Source: Anisakis pegreffii
Taxonomy: Eukaryota > Nematoda > Chromadorea > Rhabditida > Anisakidae
Assembly (NCBI GenBank): GCA_035041965.1
Contig: JAPYMA010000568.1
Location: forward strand, 62,001-126,000
Direction: 5' to 3'
Length of the DNA stretch: 64,000 nt
The translations under genes were made by a program, and so were the position numbers. Shown piece after piece: positions 52,419-64,000 of the stretch. Positions within the stretch are counted from its first letter, which is position 1; each line of letters opens with the position of its first letter. The notes beneath the pieces are model-generated. The model saw nothing but the letters and a program-made list of their open reading frames with translations. It was not told where the DNA came from and did not search any database.

Positions 52419-54011
52419 CCTACTTTGTTTCAGACTGTTGCCTTGACTTTCCGATACTTATTCTTGAATAAATATCATTTCCACTTCTTTTGGCAGATTT
52501 TAGAATCGATCAGTAAATTAGATGAATAATTCGAGCGTACGCGTTCATCATGAAGACTTGTTGCTTCAGGCCGCCGAAAATTTGCCGGACAGAAAACAAG
52601 ACAATTAATTGACTTACAAAAAATGCATTGGTAATTGTAAGCAGGTGAAAGTGCGAGTCAATGTTCATCAGCCATCTCACGCATCGGCTTCAACACAGAC
52701 TATTACAGAACGACTAGTTGGAGACTGGCGAAGTTCTGGAATGACAAGCAGTCACGTCAGTGTGAGCAGAAGGCGGTTCCAGGATATTCATTAGCAATTG
52801 AGAGCATCTCTAAACAACGAATACGTTTGGAGGCGTGCATTTTCAATGTTATTTGGAGTTGACTGGACATTTTGCAAGAGCAAGAATAAGTTTCTTAGCA
52901 ACAGCACTCGTGTAACTGGCAATCAAATTTTTAAAAATGTAACAAAATCAAAAGTGACAAACATTATCATTGTTTGTTACGACGTTGAAAATTGTACTCA
53001 TCTCAGTCTCATCAACTTCATCAATTCGCAGTGTGCGTGCGCTCATCGCTGATAACAAAATAAGCACAAAAATGGCTTGACACTGCAATTATCGCCATAT
53101 TCATATAACCTTCAATGAGCAGAACATAGTTTTAATCACTCACTGTTGACAAGATAACCTCAAATGAATACGAACACTTCGACCGTTATGAATGGATTTG
53201 TTCTCATGTGCATCCAAAACTAACTCAATTCATTCCCCAGCTGCTAATTAAGCCAGAACGCTATCCATTCCAACAATATTATCTCGTTTTTCATAAACTA
53301 TAACTGTTGTAGCATGATTATTTTGTCAGCTGACAGTTCCTCGACAGAACACATAATATTTCTTCAATAGAACACCTAATTGTAAGCTTTCAGATTGAAT
53401 CTAGTGACTCATTCGTTATGTGAAATTGCTCGGTTTGCGTTGACGAAAAAGTGCATGACAACGCTTATCAATACAGACAAAATGTGAAATGCATCTGCTG
53501 GTAAACAGCTCAAAAGATGATGGTTCTCAAATGTAAAAATTCTTTAAAACAATTCAATGAACTCGAAAAGTTTAAGAGCCTTTTTGTTGAGCACAGAAAC
53601 TGCCTATAGATGCCTGCAATTATGTATCGGTGGAAAATCATCTGCTGTAATTACCAGATGACTGCACTTTCGATTGAAACTTTGTTTCTTACTGCAACAA
53701 AAATGTCTAGATAAAATGATAGGTTTCTATAGAATAAGAGAATGATTGGAACTTGAAGTGAAATGAGACAAAGTGAAAATGAGAAAAACTCATCAAAGGA
53801 ACAGAATTCGCACGTAATAGCTGTGAGAGTGAAAACAGCGCGTCTAAACAGAATAAGAATTCATCGAAATCAGTTTGAAGTTAGCGCATCATTGACAGTA
53901 GCTTATCATGCAATCATAATCGATTGCAGTACTGAGGAACACAGCGGTCTGAGAGGAAGTCCAGCGATGTTGAACACCATCGTGAACGTGCTAACAAGAT
54001 CTGGAACTAAC

Positions 54012-54143
54012 CTATGCGATTCCCATATGCAATGGTAATATTTTAGGAAAGCAATCCAAAAGATCCGAGGAACTGACATCAACTCGAACCGACTCATGAA
54101 ATACGATTCCAAGAAGGCTCATTGCCACCGCGTGCAAATTGAA
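54012..54143 (-). CDS. Possible terminal exon, unassigned
   Basis: After a GCTCTCAG acceptor (exon base 54143) the minus strand reads 43 residues, FNLHAVAMSLLGIVFHESVR and then a segment ending DCFPKILPLHMGIA, to a stop at 54012. The hydrophobic-then-amphipathic composition looks protein-like. No upstream exon or family was found, so it may be a lone decayed exon or chance. Confidence 0.28.
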   Translation of the reverse strand, partial: FNLHAVAMSLLGIVFHESVRVDVSSSDLLDCFPKILPLHMGIA

Positions 54144-56967
54144 CTGAGAGCGGTAAAATACCCAAAAATTAAAATTAAAAAATTAAATTAATTCAAATTT
54201 AAATTAAATTTAAAATGGGTGAGAAATTTCCGGACCGGTTTTCCGTTTGTTCCTAACCCTATACGCAGAAATAGTAAGTTCTTGGTTTTTTTTTTGGGGG
54301 GGTGGGGTAACGGTGACTTGTTAGATTGTCAAAAGGTGTAATGGAGCACCCGAACGTGCGAACCGCTGATCTATATGAATAAAAAGAACATGAATGTGTT
54401 TGATTGAAAATTGAAGTAAATAACCTCGAAAAAACTCAAAACTCTCGATGAAAAAAGTCGAAAATACGCATTTCTGAAACGTCTTGCTCCGTCTTCATGC
54501 CTCCAATATTGTGCAATTGTTGAAGTCGACGAACACTTCAGAGTTCAGGATGCATTCGATGAAGTTGTAAAAAGTTAATGAATTTGATCAATCAGCAGCA
54601 AAGTAATGCGATGACTGAATAAGTCGGTTGTTCGAAATACGAGTCACAAGAGTGATTGATCGACTGATTGGAAAGTGAAGCTATCACTGGGGGATACTGC
54701 CGATCGCAACTCTGCTTGTGAACGTCAAGGAATCCATGAATTGATGTAAGTATCAGTGTGGTTATCCCTCTAACGACTTATAAATCAGAATCAACAAAAT
54801 TCAATGTTTAACAGCTATGACTGTGGCTATCATTATCGTCATCATTGCTATTGTTATCACTGTCGTTTTGATGAGCACTGTTATCATTATCTACTACATT
54901 GTTGCTATTGTTGCTATTATTATTAATTTCATTATTTTTACAATTATTATATTATCATTATTAATATTCATAATTGTTATATTATTATCATTATTATTAC
55001 TATCATTAGTATCATTATAATTAATATTACCTTTTTGATAATTGTCGTAATTACTCTTGATTTGTGGTCACTAAAGTATCGCCCTGCTTTCAGTAATTAT
55101 TGCGAGTGGTAATATTTTAGGATGTACCTTAAACGAATGTGTCTTAAAGGTAAACACAGATTGCTCTTGATAATCACGATTAATTGCTTTTCGTTAAACG
55201 ACCATTACTATACTTCATTCAAGCCGTCGCTTTTGATACATAACCCTAAAATTTCATTAGGATTCTATTGTTTCTATTGTGAACACGCGTGACCCATTCG
55301 ATGTGATCATTGCAAACAGACTCGTAATCTACATAGTTGAATTCATTCTCGTATGAGCAGTGTTCATTTTGACTCAGATGTGTGTGCGTGCTGAAGAAAA
55401 CGTGACGATTTCGAACGACTTTAACTGTGAGTTATTTTGATGAAATCACGCCATCATACAAATTCCACAATGCTCATATTATTACCGTTGTCCCAAACAA
55501 TTACATTGATAACACTAATAATAATGATTAGAGCGGAAATGATGAGGTAAATAACCAATATATAGTAATAATAATCATAATAACAATAATGAAAATAGTA
55601 GTCATATTTATAATGAGACTAATATCAACACTGCTCTTAGTACCAATAATACGATCTGAAACAATTATGATGATGATATAGAAATTGAATGTGGGGGTAG
55701 ATGACAAATGAAGTCACGGCTGATTTTGCGATGACGATAGGTTTGGATACGGTCGGTCATAAGCAAGCAAATTTTTCAGTTAGCTTATATCTCTACGAAG
55801 AAAAGGCAGTGTCTGAGCACAATTCTTATGTCCTATTCATTTAGAGATTTGTTGTTTCTCATTTGAGCAAGCACATAAATTCTAAGAGCTCTGCGAACTG
55901 AAGCGAAAAAAATTCTTAAGGCGCACGAAACAAGGAATTCACATTCCCACTGAAATACTTCCTGATTTGATTGATCTCGTGTTCATTGCTATGAAATAAG
56001 CCACGAACATGCAAGCGCAATCAACAGCACAGCAACAATCGAAAGCAAATCAATGAGAACATAGCGTGATTTCAATTACACATGCAGTGATTTCAATTCA
56101 TAAATCCATCGCAATGAAAATTCTTGAATCATAGAACAGTTTTCATCCACTTGCTTGCGACCTCATTTATTGTCGTTACTTATTCACGATGAGGATATGA
56201 TAGAGCACATCCATACTGATAGTTATTTAGCTTGAGTGTATTTGTTTGAAAAATTAATGGGATTATTGGACTGCACCATGACTAAATTAATCGAAGGTCA
56301 ATAAAGTAAACGAAAATCCAGTCAAATACAAGAATTGATCACTTAACTTTAACTGAATTCAAAATGCGCTTGTGCCAAAAAGGTTAAGACTCAAAAGTTC
56401 CTATTGAGTTCAGCCGATGGCTGAACTGGGCTAATACTTGGCCTAGCCTATCACTTACACTAACGGTCAAGGCTTGGACACGTTTTAAAGCAGCAATATT
56501 CAACATAATTCCGATTGAACTCTCGACAGTCTTCAGTGAGTTCCCGGAAAAACAATCTGGACTGTTTTGCCAGTTGTCTTGACTCGAACAATTTCATTTA
56601 TACACATGCATCTCACGGTAGCAATTGACATTCAAGAAGGACTTGGTCTGGCTGTAAAATTTAGTTTTCGCTTCGATATGCTAACGGTTGTCAGACCCTC
56701 AGAATGCTGTAAGAATTACGAAAGCATTCGGATACTGTTAACAAAAACACGACGCACTGATGTGTTACTGTCAACTCTGAACATATGAGATGTTAGAACT
56801 AAACTGGTTGCTAATAAAGGCTATGATCACGTTAAATTCGCAGCTCATGTCGAGTTCAAACTTCAGAATAGAACTTCGGAATGTCTTTGATTGCAGAAAA
56901 ACCCACTTTTAATACGACCATTTGCATAAAGAGCAAAAACCTCATAAAAGTACTGGTTTCAAGGATG

Positions 56968-57070
56968 TCATAAGCAAATTATTTATTATGTTTCTGAAAG
57001 CACTGAAATCACCTCATAAAACCTCGCAAATTATTTATTGAGCATCTGAAGGCATTGAAATAACCTCTAA
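56968..57070. repeat. Imperfect tandem repeat, 2 x ~50 bp
   Basis: Two consecutive units share GCAAATTATTTATT, then a TCTGAA-x-GCA-x-TGAAAT-x-ACCTC pattern. Local duplication, no coding role seen. Confidence 0.75.
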
Positions 57071-60000
57071 GCAATGATGCTGTCCGTAAGTAAATATGAT
57101 AAAATGCCTCATGAATTAAAAGACCATCTCTCCAGCTATTTATGAACATTCATATGATTCTAGCAGATTAACAAATTGAAAGTTATAAATAATTTTTCAG
57201 AGTGTGACATTTTATCATCAATACTTTAGAATGAATCCGACTAACAGAGAAATTGTTTTCATGCTGATTAAACTCAAAATTCAATGCCAACGGAAAATCT
57301 CAAAAGGCTATGAGCGAAAAAATTTGTTACGGATCATAAATTGTATCCATGTAAAGATTTTGATTAATGTTCATTATGTGCGTCATTGGATTTCGATAGA
57401 TGAATTGAATGAAACCAACACTAATGACTGCTCATATCTATGAGATTTAGTATCATTTGTTCGAATTTATTGCTCAAATCAAAATGGTTCTTTCATTGTT
57501 TGAATTGTGACTTATCGCACATCGAACTCTGTACATTTCGTTTTTTTTTCAGTTTTCAGCATTTCATTCGTCTAAATGAAGCTAGCTGATTTTCTGGTTG
57601 AATGATAACGATTTCACGCTAAAAATTATGTCTGACATTCCAACTGAAAACAACTTCAGACATTCAAACAATACCTACAGCTTTCACGTGACAGTGATTA
57701 AAGCAAATAAAAGTATTTTATGAAATAAAATTGTCTAGCATTAATAAGATGCTGCTGATTTTTCGATGGATCGACTTCTCTCACTGCACAAATGTAAGGC
57801 AATTGAAGTCAACAAAAATGCACCGTAGTTCCACGAACTACAAACTCATTAATGAACTCATTCAGATGTATGTTTCGTTGTCCTTCTCACATCTATTCAA
57901 GAGTTGCACTCAGTATATGCTCTTGATGGATTCAACTGAACGAATCGAGAAACTGTAAACAAGAACAGATCAATATTACTTGAGAAACTTTCAACAAATT
58001 CCAATTCTTCTAGCATTCTGAATCTTTTTATTGCACTGATGAACGAACACATCATGTATCTGGCGTAAATGAACATAACATCATAAAGGTTCAGTCATAC
58101 TGCAAATTTACTTCACAAGATTTCAGAGGTGAATAAGCCTACAAATGGGCAAACTGTACTCGACAATAGACACAATGAAAACCTAACAATGCATATTTTA
58201 GAATCATATCGTATTGTCACAAAAAAACAACTCATATACGCAGAAAGAGAGAGAAAATCATAACCATACGGATTTCAATCGATCAATTTACAATGGGAAA
58301 ATTTCGTTGAGCAATACAATAACAAATAATAAGCTCAGGTCAAGTCAAGATGACTTTCAAGGAAGAGTACTAAACGAATCCATCCACAAGGAAATCGAGC
58401 AGAATACGATTATCTCACGCAAAGACAACAGCATTAAATAGGATGGATTAATAGAGGATTTACGTCAAACGGATAAAACCACCTGAAAACAGAAGATATG
58501 CCTCAATTAAAAGCGCATATGCTCACATCACTAAAGAAAACATCATTTAAAGCATTTTTCGTATCCTCATATGCCACAGAGAATATAAGGAGCAGGTGTT
58601 TCGGTGAAACCGAACACCTAAAAGAGCTACCTACGTTAAATCGAAAAATTACTGAATGAATTAACGTTTCACAACCTCCTCATTTGCAATATTTATGTTG
58701 CGTTCACTCTGTACACTCCTCCGAAATTCATCCGAAATTTTAATAATTCACATGACACTAGCCATTCAGTCATGTCACTAACAATATGAAATCATCTATT
58801 ACAAATTGTATGAAAATATCCGATGCATTCCAGTCAAACTGCACAAAAAAATGGCTATCAATGAAAAATTCTTGCAAATTCTCAAACAATCTAACTAGTT
58901 GATCAACTCGCCTGGATTCTAAAATTTCACCATGATTTCTTCACCCACTATAGCTGAACTTAATCCGTGGTGCCATTTTCTCCTATTATTCTTTTAAATG
59001 AATCCACCTTGATGGCAATCTCATCCAGAGTAATTGAGGACAAAGCTATCAGTTTCGTTGTCAATGTAGAAAACCAGCAAATATGGTATGAAGGAATTGA
59101 TTGCGCAGTATAAACACCGAACGATATTATCAGAGTTCACAATCCAAGTGCTACTATTGCCGTCAACGTGTCTCTCATTATTTTTTGATAAAATCGCAGC
59201 TCAAAACCGTCCAACTAAGCAATTATCTATGGTTTACTTAGCAAGGATCACATCGGATTGATCTGTTTGTCATTAGGCTAGTGAAACTTTCATATTCGCT
59301 TGACGAAAGACGAGAGAGAATAAACGCGGAAAATGAATAGCACAAATCCAGATGATGCGCTAAATCACAGTTCACTAAATCAGCTTAACGCCACAAAGAT
59401 GAAACTGATTCTGAACTGGCGAACTCAAATCCATACGGATGCGCTTAGATCTACTTTATTGATCTCAGTTCCGGCGGCGTTATGCCGCTCTACACTGTGA
59501 ACTCACTCATCTCTGCAAACGTGTTAATTAACAAAAACACAGACAACGAAAACAGTCAAAACTCGCACACTCGCATTTCAAATATGATGTGAAGAAACTA
59601 ATCATACAATGAATTCATGTTTCTTATGCCTGAATCTACCAAAAAGTCGAAACTGAGTAATGTGAATTGCGTATGACGTTGTCGATAGGGTGCTGTTGAT
59701 GGAACCCGTCAAATCGTTATGTCCATATCATATTCTTCATTATTTAACGCTGCGACCGCTTCCAACTTTTGCAGTCTTGCACTAGCCAAATGTGATTCAC
59801 CTCTATCACCCATTACACTGGCTTTCCGCAGAATCATCCGATCTTGTTCCCATTCAAATGCATCCGTCGCATTAATCTGAAACCATCACTTAACATGCAC
59901 AATCTGTACAGCTTAAGAGCTCATTGTCAGCACTCCAAAAAGTCTCGTTCAAGCATGCAGAGCCGTGCACTTCTTCATGCAACACTTTCTATAATCGTAA

Positions 60001-60254
60001 TGAACTCGCAGTATTTTTCAGCTGGAACTGGCTGTTTCACTATATTCTACATTGAATGCTTATGATCTTTATTGAATGTTCACTATCCACGATTTTAAAC
60101 TGCAGAGGATTAATTGAAATAACCAAGTGCATTCTGTGCCAAGCACATAAACCTAGACAGCGAAAAAACTGCAAAATTGAATTTGCTTTAATTCGATATG
60201 GATTCGGGCTGTGAAGAAAAATTCGAAATTTTTTTCGAAATTCCTCTGAGTGAA

Positions 60255-63200
60255 CTAGATGAAACTGAAATGGAAATTATTCAGTGAAAATCTTGTTGGA
60301 ATAATCTTACAAGCAATTGAGGGGAAGGGATCAGATAGGTAATGGGAAGAGCAATGTTTAAAAATGAAGCATTCAGCACGAACATTCAATCGTTGCATTG
60401 CATCCTCAATGTAGGTGCGTATCAACTTGTAGTCGGGACGTGCCGTAAATCTGTAATTCAACTCTCCAAGAACAACAAACGACTGAGCATTTGCTTTTGA
60501 CTCATCACGAGCCCAAAACAATATCACTCATAAATCTCCTCCGTTCTGTGGCATGGTTTTGTCGAATGTAGCTGACTGATTGTTTTCGTTCATTTTTCAT
60601 CCATTTTTGCACAACGCAGCTTACCGTATGTCTTTCACAGTTGTTCATCTAGTGACCAGAATTAGTTTCGTGCACCTGAACTGGTCAAGTCCAAAAAAAA
60701 ATGAACTCATCCTGCATAGATCATCACAATGAGATCATTTCATGGAAACCTTTCACAGTGATGCGAATCTATGAAACTCGTCTACGAACTTTACCAACCC
60801 TGTATTATCGATAATTGTAAGTATCTGATCAAATTCTTTCGGACATCCTTTGAACAGATCCCATCTTCCCGAGTAACGTGCAAATCGTTTCCATTCTCCT
60901 ATCAGCATATAGTCCAACTTTGGATCCAATCCCGACCATGGTAACGAACCTGAACTATAAACGGCGTAATGTTCTTTTCAAACTCGAATGCTTTTATCTA
61001 AATTTGAAAGATTGAATTCATGATTTCTCACATGGTTCACTTTTTTTCGCCTTTTACATTTAATATGCAACAGGAATTTAATTGGAAGTTTAAGTCATTC
61101 AATACAATTACACTCAATATAAGTTTAATTGCATCCAATGCAATATTTAATAAGAAATTGTTTGTTAAATTGAATTTGCCGTGAAATGCGTCACACATTC
61201 GCTTTACAGCTAATTTCCAACGAAAATGGTGTTACAGACCAGCTATGAATTGAGAGGTGAACGTGCACAGAGCAGTTTTCTGAATGATTACCTCATTTGT
61301 TGACTAATTCAAATTGTTGACGGTTACGTCAGAAAAACCTATTGATGTAAGCTGTTTCTGGCTGATTTGATGAGATCACGCAGTAATTACGAACAAAAAC
61401 GCAAAAACTGCACAAAATAATAAATAGTCAACTAAAAATGCGTATGGATATCGATCGAATGCTTATTTTTCTAAAGTTTCATATGATCAATCAACAACCA
61501 TTTCAATGCAAAAGTTCGCTAGACGGAAGTTTCAGACGCAAATTGCTCATCTCTAAATAATGAATTCAAGAATTCCGAAAGTGAGAAATACTAATTTATG
61601 AGATTCGAAAGCATGTCAAAAAACTACTAAACTTTTGTACCATGATATCTCCACAGATCAACTGCTGTGAAATGATTGAACATGACCACAACAATCATAT
61701 ATGAACCATCCAAACAATGTTTCAAAATACATAACTAATTTTCCTCCAACTAGTGGTTAATTCAACAAAATTTCATCAGGAATCATCAAAATAATCATCA
61801 AGTCACTTGAGCAAATGATATGACGATTATTATGAAAAAAACAATTACCAAAAACGAGCAGAAATGGATCGAAAACCTGAAATGGTTTCAACGGTCATGT
61901 ACAGCCACGATTCCAAATCATCTTTTCGGCATTGCTCAGCGAAATTATGCGCTGATAACGGAGCGTATAGAATTGTCCCAACCAGGTCAGCGCAACCCTC
62001 TTGTTCCAACAGATTGCCATTTTCATCACTGCAAATGAAATTTCCGAAAATTTCCGTTCGGATCAATCTTAAGCTAATCGTTCAATATTGTTGTTCAAGA
62101 ATGCAACTAAATTTTGTCCGATCAACTCGCAGTGAAATTAAGTATGAACGGAGAAAATTACATACAACTACAAATTTAAATATTTCATGTTGTTCTCACT
62201 TTTAATGCGTGTTACTAAAACCATTTCTTTTTTTTTGGGGAGGGGAGAGATTGGTATCCGTCGACGATTTTTCATCGGTCATGAATTAATTGAGATCGAA
62301 CCTACACTAAACCATGAATAAATCATGAACGAATGGTGTTCTCTTAATTAAATTTCTACTCAAATGTACCTATCCGCATGCATTTTCAATTATTCATGGA
62401 CTCGAATGAATTTGCCGTGAATCTCATACAATTTTAAACAAGTTTCAATCTTGGATTTCATTTTTCAGTCTTTACGCATTACATGTCGCTATAATTAACT
62501 TCTCATTTCTCATACGTCATCAACTCGCACCACTTACTCTAGTCACACAATGCGTCATCCAATAAAAATTTTTTCAGCCATGGTTCCGAAACTCAAATGT
62601 TCAAAGAGACCTCAGTCACTTAGTAAATGTCACCGAATATTCAGAAAAACTGGAATTAGCATAAATGACCAAATGAGTTTCCCTCTTATTTACAAGTAGA
62701 CTATTCTTGAGGATCACATTCGGAGTGTCTAAATTGAGTGCTGTGAACAAACCTCGATGAGAAATTTCGCTGACATACTATACACAAATGAATATTTCGA
62801 ACTAACACTCAAAGTAAACTGAATGGATAAAAAGTGCACATAAATAGACATCTCTAATCGTATTGAGACCAATGACGAGTTCAACGACGATCAATTGCTT
62901 GGAAATGATTCGTGCAACCATTACATATATCTCCTTGCGAAGCCAAAATCGAACATATAGATTGTATTAGCGTTTGAGCCTCTGCCGACAGCATAATTGT
63001 TTGCCTTTACATCGCCACACAACCATCCACTATCATGGAGTGTCTCCAAACGATCCAGTGTTTGAATGCCTGTCCGTAACGCTGACGATAAACTCAACCT
63101 GAATTTCACCAAAAACACTTTCAGCTCGGCGATTTTATCAATTTGAAATATTGTACCTTTATCTATTTCAGTGATCCTCACGCTCGGGTGCTCCATTACC

Positions 63201-63952
63201 CCTTTCGATGATCTGGCAGGTCGCCGTTACCTCCCTCCTTTCTGCTGGATATGGGAATCGCACGTTTTATGTTCAGATGACCTTACGTTCAATCTTATTA
63301 GCATGTCCATGGCGTAATCGACATTGCTGTGCCTTCCCTTAGACCGTTATGTTCCTCAGTATTGCAATCAATTATGATTGCATGAAAAGCTATTGTTTAT
63401 GACACACTTAATTCAAAGTGATTTAGATGGATTCTCATCCTTTTCAGACGTGTCATATTCACTCTCATAGCTATTACATGCGATTATCTTTCTCTTGATG
63501 AGTTTTTCTCATTCACTTCATCTCATTTCACTTCAAGTTCCAATCATTTTCTTATTCTGTAGCAAATACTGTTTACTGGATATGTTGACAAGTGTTGAGA
63601 GCCGAAATCAACAATACAACAATTGAATGGGTAATTTCACCCCTATGGGAACCATTGATCTTTTTCTATTTCGGTCGACATTGACACCACATATTAATCA
63701 ACGAAAACTTAGTGATCACATTTCAATGTCTTGGATACCGGTTGATTGATTGATGAAGTATTTGAATGTTCATCGAACCTCTTGTTCGGTAAGGCTCTCC
63801 TTAAACGACCCAAATCGGGTCCAACCAACTGCATAACGGCGTATTTGTATGAGGATGTTCGGCCGGCGATGATAAGCCGTGGAAATCCCTTCGAAGGTTC
63901 CTTCTTGTGATTAATTTGAGTGAGAACAAGCACATCCAACTTCAGAACACGT
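60255..63952 (-). CDS. Tau-tubulin-kinase-like (CK1 superfamily) protein kinase, 5' partial
   Basis: Exons: 63952-63779, 63098-62925, 62028-61877, 60949-60799, 60450 to stop 60255. All phases agree. The exon(s) with the glycine loop and the catalytic Lys lie beyond the window. The first exon starts VLKLDVLVL (the alpha-C Glu position reads Asp) and includes YAVMQLVGPDLGRLRRALPN, typical of TTBK. Exon 2 has LRTGIQTLDRLETLHDSGWL, the catalytic loop CGDVKANNY and DFGFAR. Exon 3 has GTILYAPLSAHN and KDDLESWLYMTVE, exon 4 SLPWSGLD, and exon 5 RPDYKLIRTYIEDAMQRLN. The catalytic Asp, Lys and Asn are kept, but HR of HRD is CG. By family it phosphorylates Ser/Thr; in nematodes many such kinases are sperm-enriched. 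A GTTCGT donor after QRLN means the last exon might end at 60384 with further exons unseen. Confidence 0.92.
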
Positions 63953-64000
63953 CTGCAATGATCACTTCATGCACGTAGACATTGCACCAATCCTTACTGT

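Larger units (their letters stand above)
52419..60254. other. Gene-poor interval between chemoreceptor and kinase
   Basis: AT-rich, with many short unrelated open frames. It holds ATT/ATA low complexity (54817-55020), a G/T homopolymer patch (54285-54305), an imperfect tandem repeat (56968-57070), and a possible minus-strand exon at 54012-54143. No complete gene or RNA gene was recognised. Confidence 0.4.

Overview
The window is eukaryotic and looks like a nematode nuclear genome. It is AT-rich and gene-sparse, with short exons, many AT/ATT microsatellites and small non-autonomous DNA transposons. Two genes have a TTTCAG- or TTCTCAG-type acceptor just upstream of the start ATG, as expected for spliced-leader trans-splicing. 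The families present (a serpentine chemoreceptor and a divergent tau-tubulin-kinase-like/CK1 kinase) are expanded in nematodes. The genus cannot be told from the sequence. All gene models below were spliced by hand, using intron phase, splice-site sequence and recognisable family motifs.

Layout. 1-7155: no gene seen. 7156-8309 (-): three-exon gene of unknown family. 8310-12247: weak exon candidates only. 12255-18992 (+): about 15-exon receptor with a signal peptide, several fibronectin type III units and a membrane-proximal unit like that of LAR-type receptor tyrosine phosphatases, then one TM helix and a short basic tail; no phosphatase domain is seen. 19375-19705 (-): last exon of a membrane protein. 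25858-26273 and 45605-46084 (+): two diverged paralogues of a small secreted propeptide gene with a shared promoter block. 28521-36303 (+): multi-exon transporter resembling the OATP/SLCO branch of the major facilitator superfamily, with a duplicated exon pair for TM1-TM2; its C-terminal half was not found. 37423-37608 (+): candidate third small secreted protein. 49498-52418 (-): complete five-exon Srx/Srt-like 7TM chemoreceptor. 60255-63952 (-): TTBK-like kinase whose first exon(s) lie beyond the right edge.

Mobile DNA: a 527-bp hAT-like MITE with an exact 8-bp target duplication (38221-38747), and two copies of a roughly 145-165-bp family rich in TTTGCCTAA motifs (24174-24318; 33472-33635), the second flanked by an 11-bp direct repeat.

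Three points stand out: a recurrent unusual 5' splice site (GTTCG or GTTGG) in five separate genes; the receptor-phosphatase-like protein without a phosphatase; and the two secreted propeptide genes, whose promoter, signal peptide and KR site are conserved while the mature peptide is not. The genes do not form one pathway; most encode surface or secreted proteins.
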